This document shows, one piece after another, positions 17,055 through 26,868 of a stretch of 64,000 bases of DNA. The notes beneath the pieces are model-generated. The model saw nothing but the letters and a program-made list of their open reading frames with translations. It was not told where the DNA came from and searched no databases. The stretch is from Runella sp. MFBS21. GTDB taxonomy: Bacteria > Bacteroidota > Bacteroidia > Cytophagales > Spirosomataceae. The first letter of the stretch is position 1, and every line of letters begins with the position of its first letter. Location of the stretch: NCBI RefSeq assembly GCF_029433105.1, contig NZ_JARNTW010000025.1:1-64000 (forward strand), in the 5' to 3' direction. Position numbers and translations under genes: made by a program.

Positions 17055-18764
17055 TTAATGGGTGAAGTTACTTTCCTGCACGGCGTCAAAATAGGCGGGC
17101 TGCCATTGGATTTCTAAGGAATTGTTTACAACATGAGCTACGCCTACTTGATATTTTCCCGTTGGGAAATGACGATAGGTGAGCTCTAAATTGAAGTGTG
17201 GGTAATAATAATCATTCCCCATCATCACCAACCGAATACTACGGCGATTGTACACTGCGGGTACTAAGTAAGTTTGGGATTGTGATAAATTTCGAAAAGC
17301 AATGTAATAGTCTTCTTTGAGCGATAAGCGAGGTACGTCTGATGATATTTTTAAAATCTTATCAGTAGGAGACTGTTCCATTTTGAAATGGGGGAACACT
17401 GTTGCTTTTTCAGCGACTATGTCAAAAGGAGACTTTGTAATACGATATTGAAGAGCTTTTTCTGCTTTGTCCATAGCCAGCTTGGAAGCTTCTTCCCAGT
17501 AGGAAGTATCACGATAAATAAACCACTGATGCGTACTGACCCAATTGTGCTGTGCAGAAGTATACGAACGGCTGTATTCGGCAAAAATCTTATAAAAATG
17601 AAAAAAAGAAATAAGCCAAAAAATGCCTAATGCTCCCACAAATCCTCTAAAAAACAATTTCTGTTTTGCCAAAAAAGGGAGCAAACAAAAATACCCTAAC
17701 ACCAAGCCTGCCACCGAATGAATACGATAACGATTGATGTGCATCAGGATTTCGTCTTTGTCAACTCTCGAAAGACACAATAAAAAACCTGTCAATACAA
17801 AGAAACCCAAACTTCCAATTTGAAAATCGAAAAAGCGGTTGGGATGAGACGGCTTTTCGTTTATAGGCGTTTTGAAATACGATTTTAAAAGTCGAACCAC
17901 GAGATACCCAAAGCAGATTAAAATAAATCCTCCCGCCAAAATAGAAGCTACATCGCTCGCTGTAAGTTTCTTGGGCCATTCTTCACTCCAGTTGAGTGCT
18001 GAGCCTAGAAATACAAGCAGATTGGTAACTACATACCGGAAATGTTGGGTGATGTTGTTGAAAGGATTGTTACGATTTTCAAATTTGGTATAATTTGTAA
18101 AATAAACTATCGCGATTACCAAAGCACCTAAGGCCCAAATCGAAAGGTCTTTCCAGCGTTTTTGGGCGATTAAAAGTCCTGCTCCTACACCTAAAATGAC
18201 GATTCCATTACCGAATGTATAAGTGCACATCAATGCGCTGCCGAGGGCCCACCAAAGGTGTTTTTGTTGCCTACTTGATAGCCAATGTATGGTAAGAATG
18301 GCAAAGAAAGAAACCGAATTGTAGGCAAGTGTAGCGGCAGGCCACAAAACACCATCGTACGAATAGCAAGGCTGAAAGAGAATAATCGAAACAGGCAACA
18401 AATAAATAGTAGAATAATGGGCAAGCTTGAGTTGCCGCCAGCAAATCACCAAAATTCCCAACAACGAAAGATTCCCTAAAATAATAATCCAATAAAAGGA
18501 AACTTTCCCACTCACTAAGTACTGAAGTAAGACCACAAAACGGGTATAAAACAACCGGTGCTCTACAAATTGCGCCGTTAGGAGTGAGAGTTTTTCTCCC
18601 AAACTTTGAGTAGATACATAGTTGGTTAGAAAATGTAAAATCAACTCAAAATCATCTCCTTGGGGTACATCGGCAGCGAAATACCCCAAAAAGAGACAAA
18701 AGATGAGCAGTGGAAAAACAAAACTTATATTGGCTAGTCGAGCTATAGTAGTAGAGAATTTCAT
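17055..18764 (-). CDS. Polytopic membrane protein, probable GT-C-type; paralogue of 14389-16011
   Basis: About 569 residues from the ATG at 18762-18764 (an upstream TTG at 18812 would overlap the preceding gene by 23 bases and is less likely). It has about ten to eleven membrane segments, an early acidic QGDDFEL, a VEHRLFYTRF segment matching VQHNEHRVALTRI in the paralogue, and a soluble C-terminus of about 150 residues. The shared plan supports a common origin by duplication inside the locus, with the transketolase C-half now between the copies. Its probable job is a membrane-embedded sugar transfer or a related glycan step; no named family is assigned. Confidence 0.6.
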   Translation of the reverse strand: MKFSTTIARLANISFVFPLLIFCLFLGYFAADVPQGDDFELILHFLTNYVSTQSLGEKLSLLTAQFVEHRLFYTRFVVLLQYLVSGKVSFYWIIILGNLSLLGILVICWRQLKLAHYSTIYLLPVSIILFQPCYSYDGVLWPAATLAYNSVSFFAILTIHWLSSRQQKHLWWALGSALMCTYTFGNGIVILGVGAGLLIAQKRWKDLSIWALGALVIAIVYFTNYTKFENRNNPFNNITQHFRYVVTNLLVFLGSALNWSEEWPKKLTASDVASILAGGFILICFGYLVVRLLKSYFKTPINEKPSHPNRFFDFQIGSLGFFVLTGFLLCLSRVDKDEILMHINRYRIHSVAGLVLGYFCLLPFLAKQKLFFRGFVGALGIFWLISFFHFYKIFAEYSRSYTSAQHNWVSTHQWFIYRDTSYWEEASKLAMDKAEKALQYRITKSPFDIVAEKATVFPHFKMEQSPTDKILKISSDVPRLSLKEDYYIAFRNLSQSQTYLVPAVYNRRSIRLVMMGNDYYYPHFNLELTYRHFPTGKYQVGVAHVVNNSLEIQWQPAYFDAVQESNFTH

Positions 18765-18789
18765 TATTGATTGAGTAAGATGAAAAGAG

Positions 18790-20769
18790 CTATTTTTTCC
18801 TTTGTTTGACAAGGGTCATAATCTCGTCAGAAGTACGAAATACCTTTTCACCTTTTTGAATTTTTGTTCTGATAAACTTGGGTCGTTTTTTAGTCTCTTC
18901 AAATATTTTACTGATATATTCACCCAAGAATGAAATTCCTAACAGTGTTAAACCTCCGAACAAGGTAATCAGGATGATTACTGTCGTGAATCCTTGCGGT
19001 GTATCAGGCGCAATGATGTATTTGGCTAGTATCTGATAAAAAATTCCTAATACTGAGCAAGCTGTCAGAATAAAACCGGCATAACTCATCAACTCCAAAG
19101 GGGCAAAACTGAAAGAGAAAATGGCTTTTTTAGCCCACCAGATATTTTTGCGCCAGTTGTTGGTAGATACGCCAAACATACGTTCGGGTCGTACATAATC
19201 AACCCCCGTTTGTTTGAAACCAACCCAGGCCCGTAGCCCCCGCAAAAACTGCTCAGTCTCAGGAAGTGCCACCAATTCTTTGACGACCTTACGGTCAATC
19301 ATCGAAAAGTCACCGGCATCACGTGGGATAGGGATGTAGCTAAGATTTTGGAATACTTTGTAGAAAGATTTATAAAAGAAGTGAATGTGGGGTTTCATTT
19401 CACGCTGCACACGCACACCATATACTACATCGAAGCCATTCGACCATTTTTCATAAAATTGAGGAATCACTTCTGGCGGGTCTTGCAAGTCACCGTCCAT
19501 CAACACCACAGCATCGCCCGTCGAAATTTCCATACCGCTCAAAAATGCCGATTGCGACCCGAAGTTACGCGAGTGTGTAATACCAATAACATTGGGGTCT
19601 TTTTGGCAAATTTGATTGATAACTTCTTCCTGATTGTCGGGTGAGGCATCATTGACAAAAATAATCTCATACCTGACCTTCATTTCATTGAAAGTCTTTA
19701 CCAAACGCTCGTACATAAACGGAATGGCTTGCGCATCTTTATAACAGGCAATAATCGCCGTAATGACAGGATTGAGCTTAGGATTGGCAAAAGCAGGTAG
19801 CAAACGCTCTTCGTATTGATGAGCTTCTTGCCATTCTTTGGTAAGTCTTAGTCCATCACTTAGAGAAGTACGTGCTTGCCACGCCAAATCTTGTTGGGCT
19901 TGGGTAGGGTCGCCGTACCATTCGGCTAAGTCCCAGCCTCGATTGGGCATACTTCCCCAGAGAGGCGCATCAGCTATCTTGAATGTTTGACGCGATACAT
20001 CCACGAGTTCACGCATGGTGGTTTTGGTACCAGTAGCGATGTTGTAGGAATTGCCAGCAATTGACGAATTGACTCCTAACGCCGCATCTACAAAGGCTTC
20101 TACGCAATCGTCGATGTACACAAAATCACGACTAATATCTGGCGATACTAGAGGAGGATATTTGCCTTTTCGGGCTTCTTCGACTAGGCGCGGAATGAGT
20201 CGGTCGGGTTCTTCCCAGCCGCCATAGATGGAGTAAAGTCTTAGATTAAGGGCTTTACGCTGGTGAACTTTGGCATAAAACTCAATCAAATACGCCGCCG
20301 AAACTTTTGAGACGGCATAATGACTATTGGGTTTGACAGGGTCAGTTTCTTTAGGTGCCGTGCAGTTGAATCCATACTCGGAGCTACTACCTGCATGAAT
20401 ATATACGGTTTGGTCGGTACAGTTTTCAAGAATATTGACTGTCCCGATGACATTGGTCTCGTAAGTAAGATTGATATTTTTTTGTTTACTATAAGCACCG
20501 TAAGCGGCCAAATTGAAAATGGTACGAGGCTTGTATTTTTCAAAAATTTGCTCGACCGAATTATTTGAAAGTATATCGCAGTGGACGATGTTTTCAAAGG
20601 GGACATCCATGAGCTTGAGTCGCCATGCTTTGGTGGCGTCGTGGGTAAGCGCGTATACATCCTTGCGAATGCTGAAGATATCTTTGAAAAGGTTGGCTCC
20701 AATGAAGCCACTAGCCCCGAACACAAAAATAGGACCTTTGAGCTGCTGTATTTTGTCGGCGTAAATCAA
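18790..20769 (-). CDS. Fusion of NAD-dependent sugar epimerase/dehydratase and GT2 glycosyltransferase
   Basis: The 659-residue protein joins two enzymes. Residues 1-315 are a short-chain dehydrogenase of the NDP-sugar epimerase/dehydratase type, with GASGFIG (18-24), the SSSEYG block (128-133) and the catalytic Tyr151-x-x-x-Lys155. Residues 335-650 are a GT2 of the GtrB/dolichyl-phosphate glucose type, with TAIIACYKD, FVNDASPD (371-378), MDGDLQDPP (424-432) and two C-terminal membrane helices (about 560-620). The fusion would make an NDP-sugar and pass it to a polyprenyl phosphate in one protein. The only plausible start is TTG at 20767-20769; no upstream ATG was found nearby and the frame is open further upstream. 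It lies between the two transketolase halves in the operon. Confidence 0.9.
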   Translation of the reverse strand: MIYADKIQQLKGPIFVFGASGFIGANLFKDIFSIRKDVYALTHDATKAWRLKLMDVPFENIVHCDILSNNSVEQIFEKYKPRTIFNLAAYGAYSKQKNINLTYETNVIGTVNILENCTDQTVYIHAGSSSEYGFNCTAPKETDPVKPNSHYAVSKVSAAYLIEFYAKVHQRKALNLRLYSIYGGWEEPDRLIPRLVEEARKGKYPPLVSPDISRDFVYIDDCVEAFVDAALGVNSSIAGNSYNIATGTKTTMRELVDVSRQTFKIADAPLWGSMPNRGWDLAEWYGDPTQAQQDLAWQARTSLSDGLRLTKEWQEAHQYEERLLPAFANPKLNPVITAIIACYKDAQAIPFMYERLVKTFNEMKVRYEIIFVNDASPDNQEEVINQICQKDPNVIGITHSRNFGSQSAFLSGMEISTGDAVVLMDGDLQDPPEVIPQFYEKWSNGFDVVYGVRVQREMKPHIHFFYKSFYKVFQNLSYIPIPRDAGDFSMIDRKVVKELVALPETEQFLRGLRAWVGFKQTGVDYVRPERMFGVSTNNWRKNIWWAKKAIFSFSFAPLELMSYAGFILTACSVLGIFYQILAKYIIAPDTPQGFTTVIILITLFGGLTLLGISFLGEYISKIFEETKKRPKFIRTKIQKGEKVFRTSDEIMTLVKQRKK

Positions 20770-20862
20770 AATATAATTGTACTTAAGTAAAAAATCGTTA
20801 TTAGTATTTTGAAGAGATAATTTTACTTTCTAAAACTACCTACCAAGTAAAGCTAGACGGGG

Positions 20863-21678
20863 TCAAGAAAAATAGAATTGGTTGACGTCGGCTTTGGCTT
20901 TCTCATATAGTTCATCGCTCATAGGCAAGTAGTGCCATTCCATGCGATCTTCCATGTACGATACGCCTTTTCCTTTGGTAGTATGCGCAATGATTGCCTT
21001 CGGAATCCCATTGTTTCTACTTTTGACTTCCTCGATAAGCTCAATCATGGCAGCTGGGTCGTGGCCATTTACTTCAAATACATCAAAGCCAATGGCTTTC
21101 CATTTAGCAGGAGAGGCGGTTTCTCCCAATACATCAGTGGTATTCCCAAAGCCTTGAAGGCCGTTTTTGTCGATGATAAGAATCAAATTGTCTAGTTGAT
21201 TTTGAATCGCATAGTGGGCTGCCTCCCAAGTAGTTCCTTCATTGGTTTCACCGTCCGACATTAGAATAAATGAAAGCGAATCTGTTCCAGCAAGTTTTGA
21301 CGCATGAGCCATCCCTGAAGCAATCGGCAGTCCGTGCCCTAATGATCCCGTTGCAAAGGGAATACCCGCGTGTTTGTTAGGGGCAGGGTGAGCAGGGAGG
21401 GTAGTTCCGTCTTTATAGAATGTATCAAGTTCGTCGTCAGATATTTCACCTAAGTGATTGAGTGCCACATAAAGTGCCGCTGCCGCGTGCCCTTTCGATA
21501 AGATAAAAGTGTCTTGCGCTCTTTTTTGTTGAATCAAGGCCGCGATTAGTATATCTACACAGCTCAAAGAGCAGCCGATATGCCCTGCATTGGCTTTTTT
21601 ATAAAGACTGAGGACCTTCAGACGTAAGTCCCCGCTGAGTTTTTTATAGTCGATTGAAGTTGTTTGTGTTGCTACCAT
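20863..21678 (-). CDS. Transketolase-like protein, N-terminal half (thiamine diphosphate-binding)
   Basis: The 271-residue protein matches the first half of transketolases, with AGHIGCSLSCVDIL, FILSKGHAAAALY, ATGSLGHGLPIASGMAHA and the thiamine diphosphate motif SDGETNEGTTWEAAHY, followed by IDKNGLQ. It must pair with the C-terminal half at 16020-16943 to give a complete active site. The ATG at 21676-21678 overlaps the TAA of the preceding gene by one base (TAATG), so it is translationally coupled to the GT39-like gene. The pathway is unknown, but the surroundings are all glycan genes. Confidence 0.9.
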   Translation of the reverse strand: MVATQTTSIDYKKLSGDLRLKVLSLYKKANAGHIGCSLSCVDILIAALIQQKRAQDTFILSKGHAAAALYVALNHLGEISDDELDTFYKDGTTLPAHPAPNKHAGIPFATGSLGHGLPIASGMAHASKLAGTDSLSFILMSDGETNEGTTWEAAHYAIQNQLDNLILIIDKNGLQGFGNTTDVLGETASPAKWKAIGFDVFEVNGHDPAAMIELIEEVKSRNNGIPKAIIAHTTKGKGVSYMEDRMEWHYLPMSDELYEKAKADVNQFYFS

Positions 21679-23438
21679 TAGTATCTTTTTCCTTTCAAGT
21701 CTGTTAATTCAATCAGTTGGCCTGTAGCCTTTTTAAGAATGATTTGATTCACATTTACGGTATCTAATCGCTGCACAAAGATACCGTCTTTTGGCAAATA
21801 CAAGTTAAAATATTGTGCATCAACCACCGAATAAGGCAGATAAGTCTTATCCATGGGGTTGTCAAACTTCGCTAAAGGGGCAGGCAACACAATCGTATCG
21901 CCAGGTTGATATTGTTTTAATGCTTTTTGCGCAGCAGCATAGTGAGGATTGGGAAGGCGAGGAGTAGCACGGTAACTATACTTGGGGGAAGTATCAGCGT
22001 AGATACTTCCTAAGGTAGTCGTAATCAGGCCTAATTGGGCGACGAGAATCGCAATAATCAAGAACTTGAACACCCCCTTACTTTCTAATAGTTGCCAAAG
22101 AGCCATACCTGCCAAAATGACAACATAGGGAAACGAGAAGCCTGAGTATCTTTGCGTAAGACCATAAGTATGGCCACTTCTTACGGCATTCAAGATCAAA
22201 AAAGCGGAGGGCACAATGGCAATAATAATGAAAAAACCTAAAAGTTTTTTATCCAGTAGCTTGACTTTGTAGAAAGCCAAGTAGAGCATCAAAACTGCAA
22301 CCGACGCAATCACAAAGCCTAGACGCTGAGTCGTATACACAATAGCACTTGCCCCAAGTATTCCAGCCGATACCAAAGTAATAATGGTGGCTTTTTCGGG
22401 TTTGCGCTGACTGAAACGAAACGCAAAAATCAGCCCTATTCCCATAAGAAGCGATAAAACAATGTTCTTTTTGCCTTCAAGTGTACCCACAAGTCCGTTT
22501 GAATAAATCCACAAGTCGGTAAAGATAGGCAGGCTCTTGTCAAAAACATTTTTGAATGTAGCCGGCAAAATAATACCGTAAGGGTTGTTGTAGGGGCGAT
22601 TAAGGGCACACTCAAGATAAACTTTTGATTGATGATTGAGACTAAAAAGGGTGTATTGACCGCCGCCATACACAAACCACCAAGCCAAACCACCCATGGC
22701 AAAAGCCCCCGCTAACGAGAAAGAAATCCAACTTTTAAGTTTTCTGACAAAAAATAAGACATAAGCACCGTGGGCCAACATAACCGACGCCACTAGAAAA
22801 TGTGCATAAAGCCCCAACAATATCGTAATACCATAGCCTACGTACCACTTCCAAGAGCTTTGTTTTTGGGTGTCGGCTTCAAGTGCTCGTAGAAAAAAAT
22901 ACGTAGCCAACAAAGTCAAGAAAAAAGTAAGAGAGTAATTGCGTGCTTGCTGACTATAAGCCACAAAAAATGGTTCAATAGCGGCCAAAAACGCTGCCGT
23001 TAGTGCAAGCGTGCTAGATTTGGTAAAGTGATTTGTAAAAACAAATATCAAGTAAACAGTCAATACACTGAAAATAACCGACAGTAAACGAGCCGAAAAA
23101 TCAGAAATACCAAATAGATTAAGCCAATGATGTAATATAAAATAATAAAAGGAACTGTTGCCGATGTCGCTGCGAGTCATGGCTTCGTAATAATCGGGGA
23201 GTTTTTTCTCCCGCCAAAATTCTTGATTAGTAAATACTAGTTTTCCTTTGTCAAACACATCGTGTTGATTGCCGCCATCTTGTACGATTCCCTGACTTAC
23301 CACCATCGTGGCTTTTTCGTCATAAAATATACCGTGAGCATCCAAGCGGAAAAGTCTTAGGCCAGCGGCTAGTGCCAAAATAGCCACAAGCCCATAAAGT
23401 AGGTATTTGTTTGCGTGGGTAGAAAGTGTCTGAAACAA
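21678..23438 (-). CDS. GT39/ArnT-like membrane glycosyltransferase
   Basis: The 586-residue protein has about eleven to twelve membrane helices and a C-terminal soluble domain. After the first helix comes GIFYDEKATMVV, the acidic motif of GT-C enzymes of the protein O-mannosyltransferase/ArnT superfamily, followed by SNSSFYYFILHHWLNLFG-like sequence typical of the first periplasmic loop. These enzymes take a sugar from a polyprenyl-phosphate donor, which fits the GT2 fusion nearby. It is the first gene of the minus-strand cluster. The start is probably the TTG at 23436-23438; the frame is open further upstream without an ATG close by, so the start is uncertain. Confidence 0.82.
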   Translation of the reverse strand: MFQTLSTHANKYLLYGLVAILALAAGLRLFRLDAHGIFYDEKATMVVSQGIVQDGGNQHDVFDKGKLVFTNQEFWREKKLPDYYEAMTRSDIGNSSFYYFILHHWLNLFGISDFSARLLSVIFSVLTVYLIFVFTNHFTKSSTLALTAAFLAAIEPFFVAYSQQARNYSLTFFLTLLATYFFLRALEADTQKQSSWKWYVGYGITILLGLYAHFLVASVMLAHGAYVLFFVRKLKSWISFSLAGAFAMGGLAWWFVYGGGQYTLFSLNHQSKVYLECALNRPYNNPYGIILPATFKNVFDKSLPIFTDLWIYSNGLVGTLEGKKNIVLSLLMGIGLIFAFRFSQRKPEKATIITLVSAGILGASAIVYTTQRLGFVIASVAVLMLYLAFYKVKLLDKKLLGFFIIIAIVPSAFLILNAVRSGHTYGLTQRYSGFSFPYVVILAGMALWQLLESKGVFKFLIIAILVAQLGLITTTLGSIYADTSPKYSYRATPRLPNPHYAAAQKALKQYQPGDTIVLPAPLAKFDNPMDKTYLPYSVVDAQYFNLYLPKDGIFVQRLDTVNVNQIILKKATGQLIELTDLKGKRY

Positions 23439-23480
23439 TGCGATTATCAGTTTTGTTGACGCAAATTTATTGAAAAAAGA

Positions 23481-23513
23481 TTTGGAAGTGATGTTTTTGA
23501 TTTATTTACTTTG
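23481..23513 (+). promoter_or_regulatory. Possible promoter of the DUF4173-type gene
   Basis: TTTG at 23481-23484 and TTACTTTG at 23506-23513 (seven of eight to TANNTTTG) are 21 bases apart, with the gene's ATG 36 bases further on. It fits Bacteroidota promoter spacing but with one mismatch. Confidence 0.35.
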
Positions 23514-23549
23514 TAATACAAAGTACTTTTAATTTAAAAATAACACAAA

Positions 23550-24968
23550 ATGGACAAAAAACTATTGTTTTGGGGGTTGGCGGTAGGGATATACACCTAC
23601 CTATTTTATGATCAACTGCATGGCTATAATGTAGTAGTATTTTCAGTGGTTATCATTGGTCTTATTATGGCAAGTCAGTCACATGTTAGGCAGAGCAAAG
23701 AATGGTGGCTAGGGTGTGCTACATACTTCGCTGCTTCTTTGGGCTTGGCTTGGCATACAAGTCCTTGGTTGCCAATGATGTATTGGATGAGTTTGCTGGT
23801 ATTGGCTGGTCTCACGTATGCTCCTAAAAGTAGCCTATTAGTAGCATTTTGCAATGGCTTTCTTAATCTGATAGGAGTTAGTTTTTTTTGGAAAAGGAAG
23901 TATCTATTCCAAGGTTTTAAGCACTTTGTAGGCAATGGGAAACGGGTTTTAGGGCAAGCCAAGTACTCGTTGTATGTGATACCTTTTTCGGTGACCGCTT
24001 TTTTTTATTTACTTTATTGTTGGGCCAATCCTGAGTTTGGAATTGAATTACCAACCTTTGAGCTGGAGGTAGATTTTTTATTAATCGGCTATATTTTATG
24101 TATCATGATAAGCTTATGTGGTCTGTTTTATCCGGTTGGAGAGTCGATACTTACGCAACGGGATATTGCTCATTCAGATAGTGTGGAGCGCATCAGAGAA
24201 AATCGGCCAAACATTAAAATGCTAGCTCTTGCGTATCAAAACAAGGAAGGTGTTATCTCATTTGTCATGCTTAATTTTCTGATTAGTATATTTTTGGTAT
24301 TTAATTTGCTTCAAATTTTGGTTCCGGGGTTTTATCCTTCCTCCAAAGATTTTTCGGGACAATTGCACGAAGGCTTTAATGCATTGATTATAAGTATCCT
24401 ATTTGCTATCGGACTAATCATGTACTATTTTAAGGGGAATCTAAATTTTTACTCAAAAAATAAACTTTTAATCCGACTGGCAGTAATTTGGATTGTCTTG
24501 AACGCATGTTTGGGAATACTTACTTTTTATAAAAATACAGTGTATATTCAGTCTTTTGGTTTAACTTTTAAAAAAGTAGGGGTGCATTTAGGATTATTAC
24601 TGACGCTTGGGGGGCTGATTCTAACGTATGTTAAAATTAAATACCGACGTTCTAACATGTTTTTGTGGCGTCGAAACTTATGGATGGTGTACATCGTGAC
24701 AGTCACAATGGGGCTCGTCGATTGGAGTCGTTTTATGACTTGGTACAATATAAATTATGCCAAACATTTAGATTTGATGTATATTTCAACCCTCGAACCT
24801 AGCAGGCTGCCGTATTTGAAGATGCTTATAGAGCAAAAAGATAGCAGAGTAGCAGGTAGGGAGAAACACCTTTTGGAAGAGATTAAATATTGGAAATCTA
24901 CACATAAGCTACAGCCCGATTGGCGTTCTCGCTGCTGGGATGTAGAGTGGCTCCGAAAAACTTTATGA
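23550..24968 (+). CDS. Polytopic membrane protein, DUF4173/DUF4153-type
   Basis: The 472-residue protein has about twelve hydrophobic segments. Its overall pattern, with a short region ERIRENRPN before a central helix bundle and a C-terminal VDWSRFMTWYNINYAKHLDL, matches the DUF4153/DUF4173 families, in which a D-W/R-x-x-x-x-YN block near the end is conserved. Function of the family is unknown. The gene is divergent from the glycan operon and followed by a GMC oxidoreductase gene 100 bases downstream. It may be monocistronic. Confidence 0.7.
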   Translation: MDKKLLFWGLAVGIYTYLFYDQLHGYNVVVFSVVIIGLIMASQSHVRQSKEWWLGCATYFAASLGLAWHTSPWLPMMYWMSLLVLAGLTYAPKSSLLVAFCNGFLNLIGVSFFWKRKYLFQGFKHFVGNGKRVLGQAKYSLYVIPFSVTAFFYLLYCWANPEFGIELPTFELEVDFLLIGYILCIMISLCGLFYPVGESILTQRDIAHSDSVERIRENRPNIKMLALAYQNKEGVISFVMLNFLISIFLVFNLLQILVPGFYPSSKDFSGQLHEGFNALIISILFAIGLIMYYFKGNLNFYSKNKLLIRLAVIWIVLNACLGILTFYKNTVYIQSFGLTFKKVGVHLGLLLTLGGLILTYVKIKYRRSNMFLWRRNLWMVYIVTVTMGLVDWSRFMTWYNINYAKHLDLMYISTLEPSRLPYLKMLIEQKDSRVAGREKHLLEEIKYWKSTHKLQPDWRSRCWDVEWLRKTL

Positions 24969-25068
24969 TTACGAATAGCCTTGATAAAAAATTATACAGT
25001 ATTTGTAAAAGGCGAAATCCTTTATAGAATTAAACAAAAATTTTAAAAACCCTTTTGTTTCTACGTAT

Positions 25069-26808
25069 ATGAGTTTCCAAATCAAAGAACAACCCACCGT
25101 CTATGATGTTTGTATTGTAGGGTCAGGTGCTGGTGGTGGTATGGCGGCCAAAGTATTGGCTGAATCGGGTGCGAAAGTTGCCTTGATTGAAGCAGGGCCT
25201 TGGTACGATCCCGCCGACCCAAAGTATATTACTCAACTCAAAAACCCTTGGGAGTCGCCTCGTCGTGGTGCAAGTACGCATCGTCCTTTTGGGGATTTTG
25301 ATGCTGCTTGGGGGGGCTGGGATATTGAAGGAGAGCCATATACGCGCAAAAGCGGCACTCAATTTGACTGGTTTCGTTCGCGGATGCTAGGTGGACGTAC
25401 CAATCACTGGGGACGGATTTCGCTGCGTTTTGGTCCTTTAGATTTTAAGCGTAAAGATGTAGATGGGCTTGGTGACAACTGGCCTATCAGCTATGATGAT
25501 GTAAAACCTTACTATGATAAAGTAGACAGACTTGTGGGTGTTTTTGGAAGTGTAGAAAACATTCCAAACGAACCCGACGGTATATTTTTGCCGCCCCCCA
25601 AGCCTCGTTTGCATGAGTTGATGCTAAAGCAGGCAGGTAAAAAAGTCAACATTCCTATTATCCCGTCGCGCTTATCGATTTTGACCAAGCCTATCAACAA
25701 TGAGCGTGGTTCATGTTTCTATTGCTCTCAGTGTAGTCGTGGATGCCAAGCTTATGCCGACTTTTCTTCTTCGTCAGTATTGGTAAAACCTGCCGTAAAG
25801 ACTGGTAACGTAAAAGTCTTTACTAATGCAATGGCTCGTGAGGTCATTACCAACGAAAACGGCGAAGCTACGGGAGTATCTTACGTAGACAAAAACAATC
25901 TTCAAGAGTATACTGTTCGCGCTAAAGTAGTTGTGCTTGCCGCAAGTGCTTGCGAGTCAGCGCGTTTGTTGATGAATTCAAAGTCGTCAAGACATACCAA
26001 AGGGCTAGGTAATTCAAGCGGTGTACTTGGTAAATACCTCCACGATTCGACAGGTGCAGGACGTAGTGCTTTTTTGCCTCATTTGGTAGATCGTAAGCGC
26101 TATAATGAAGACGGAGTAGGAGGGATGCACGTTTATACGCCTTGGTGGCTCAACGACAAAAAACTTGACTTCCCACGCGGGTACCACATCGAGTATGGCG
26201 GAGGCATGGGAATGCCAGGCTATGGTTTTGGATTTGGTATGGAAAATATGAACGGAAAGTATCCTGGCAAAGACGGCAAAATGAAACAGGCAGGAGGATA
26301 CGGACTTTCATTGAAAGAAGATTACCGTTATTTCTACGGGGCCAATTTTGGGATGGCAGGCCGTGGAGAGGCAATTGCCCGTGAAGACAACTTCTGCGAA
26401 ATAGACCCTAATGTGGTAGACAAATACGGTATTCCTGTATTACGCTTCCAATACACATGGTCGGAGCACGAAATCAAGCAGGCCAAGCACATGCAAGATA
26501 CCTTTGAGGAAATCATCACTGCTATGGGGGGGATTCCTAATGGCTCAAAACCTGGCCCCGAAACCAACTACGGATTAGCGGCGCCAGGTCGTATTATCCA
26601 CGAAGTAGGAACTACTCGTATGGGAGATGACCCAAGCAAATCTGTTACTAATCGATACAGTCAGTTGCATGATGCACGCAATGTATTTGTGGTAGATGCA
26701 GGTACATTCGTGTCACAGGCCGATAAAAACCCTACATGGACGATTTTGGCACTTTCAATGCGTGCTTCAGAATACATTATTGACCAAAGAAAGAAAGGGA
26801 ATTTATAA
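25069..26808 (+). CDS. GMC-family FAD-dependent oxidoreductase
   Basis: The 579-residue protein has the N-terminal FAD-binding VCIVGSGAGGGMAAKVL (about 14-30), the ADP-contact IEAGP, a GMC block around LGGRTNHWGRI (about 106-116), and the C-terminal EVGTTRMGDD followed by VVDAGTFVSQADKNPTWTI, which carries the active-site His/Asn-type region. A Cys cluster (CFYCSQCSRGC, about residue 217) is typical of the gluconate/sugar dehydrogenase subgroup. No signal peptide is seen. It is followed by a Tat-signal partner of the gluconate 2-dehydrogenase subunit 3 type, which could carry this subunit to the periplasm. It probably oxidises a sugar or sugar alcohol; the substrate is unknown. Confidence 0.92.
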   Translation: MSFQIKEQPTVYDVCIVGSGAGGGMAAKVLAESGAKVALIEAGPWYDPADPKYITQLKNPWESPRRGASTHRPFGDFDAAWGGWDIEGEPYTRKSGTQFDWFRSRMLGGRTNHWGRISLRFGPLDFKRKDVDGLGDNWPISYDDVKPYYDKVDRLVGVFGSVENIPNEPDGIFLPPPKPRLHELMLKQAGKKVNIPIIPSRLSILTKPINNERGSCFYCSQCSRGCQAYADFSSSSVLVKPAVKTGNVKVFTNAMAREVITNENGEATGVSYVDKNNLQEYTVRAKVVVLAASACESARLLMNSKSSRHTKGLGNSSGVLGKYLHDSTGAGRSAFLPHLVDRKRYNEDGVGGMHVYTPWWLNDKKLDFPRGYHIEYGGGMGMPGYGFGFGMENMNGKYPGKDGKMKQAGGYGLSLKEDYRYFYGANFGMAGRGEAIAREDNFCEIDPNVVDKYGIPVLRFQYTWSEHEIKQAKHMQDTFEEIITAMGGIPNGSKPGPETNYGLAAPGRIIHEVGTTRMGDDPSKSVTNRYSQLHDARNVFVVDAGTFVSQADKNPTWTILALSMRASEYIIDQRKKGNL

Positions 26809-26868
26809 TTGGAGTGTGGTGGTAAGTATTTATGGATGTTTGCTACCCACCATTTAATCGCTACAAAA

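Noticed and set aside
20286-20726. Second minus-strand frame of 146 codons inside the epimerase domain
   Set aside because: The epimerase frame has all family motifs; the other frame has none.
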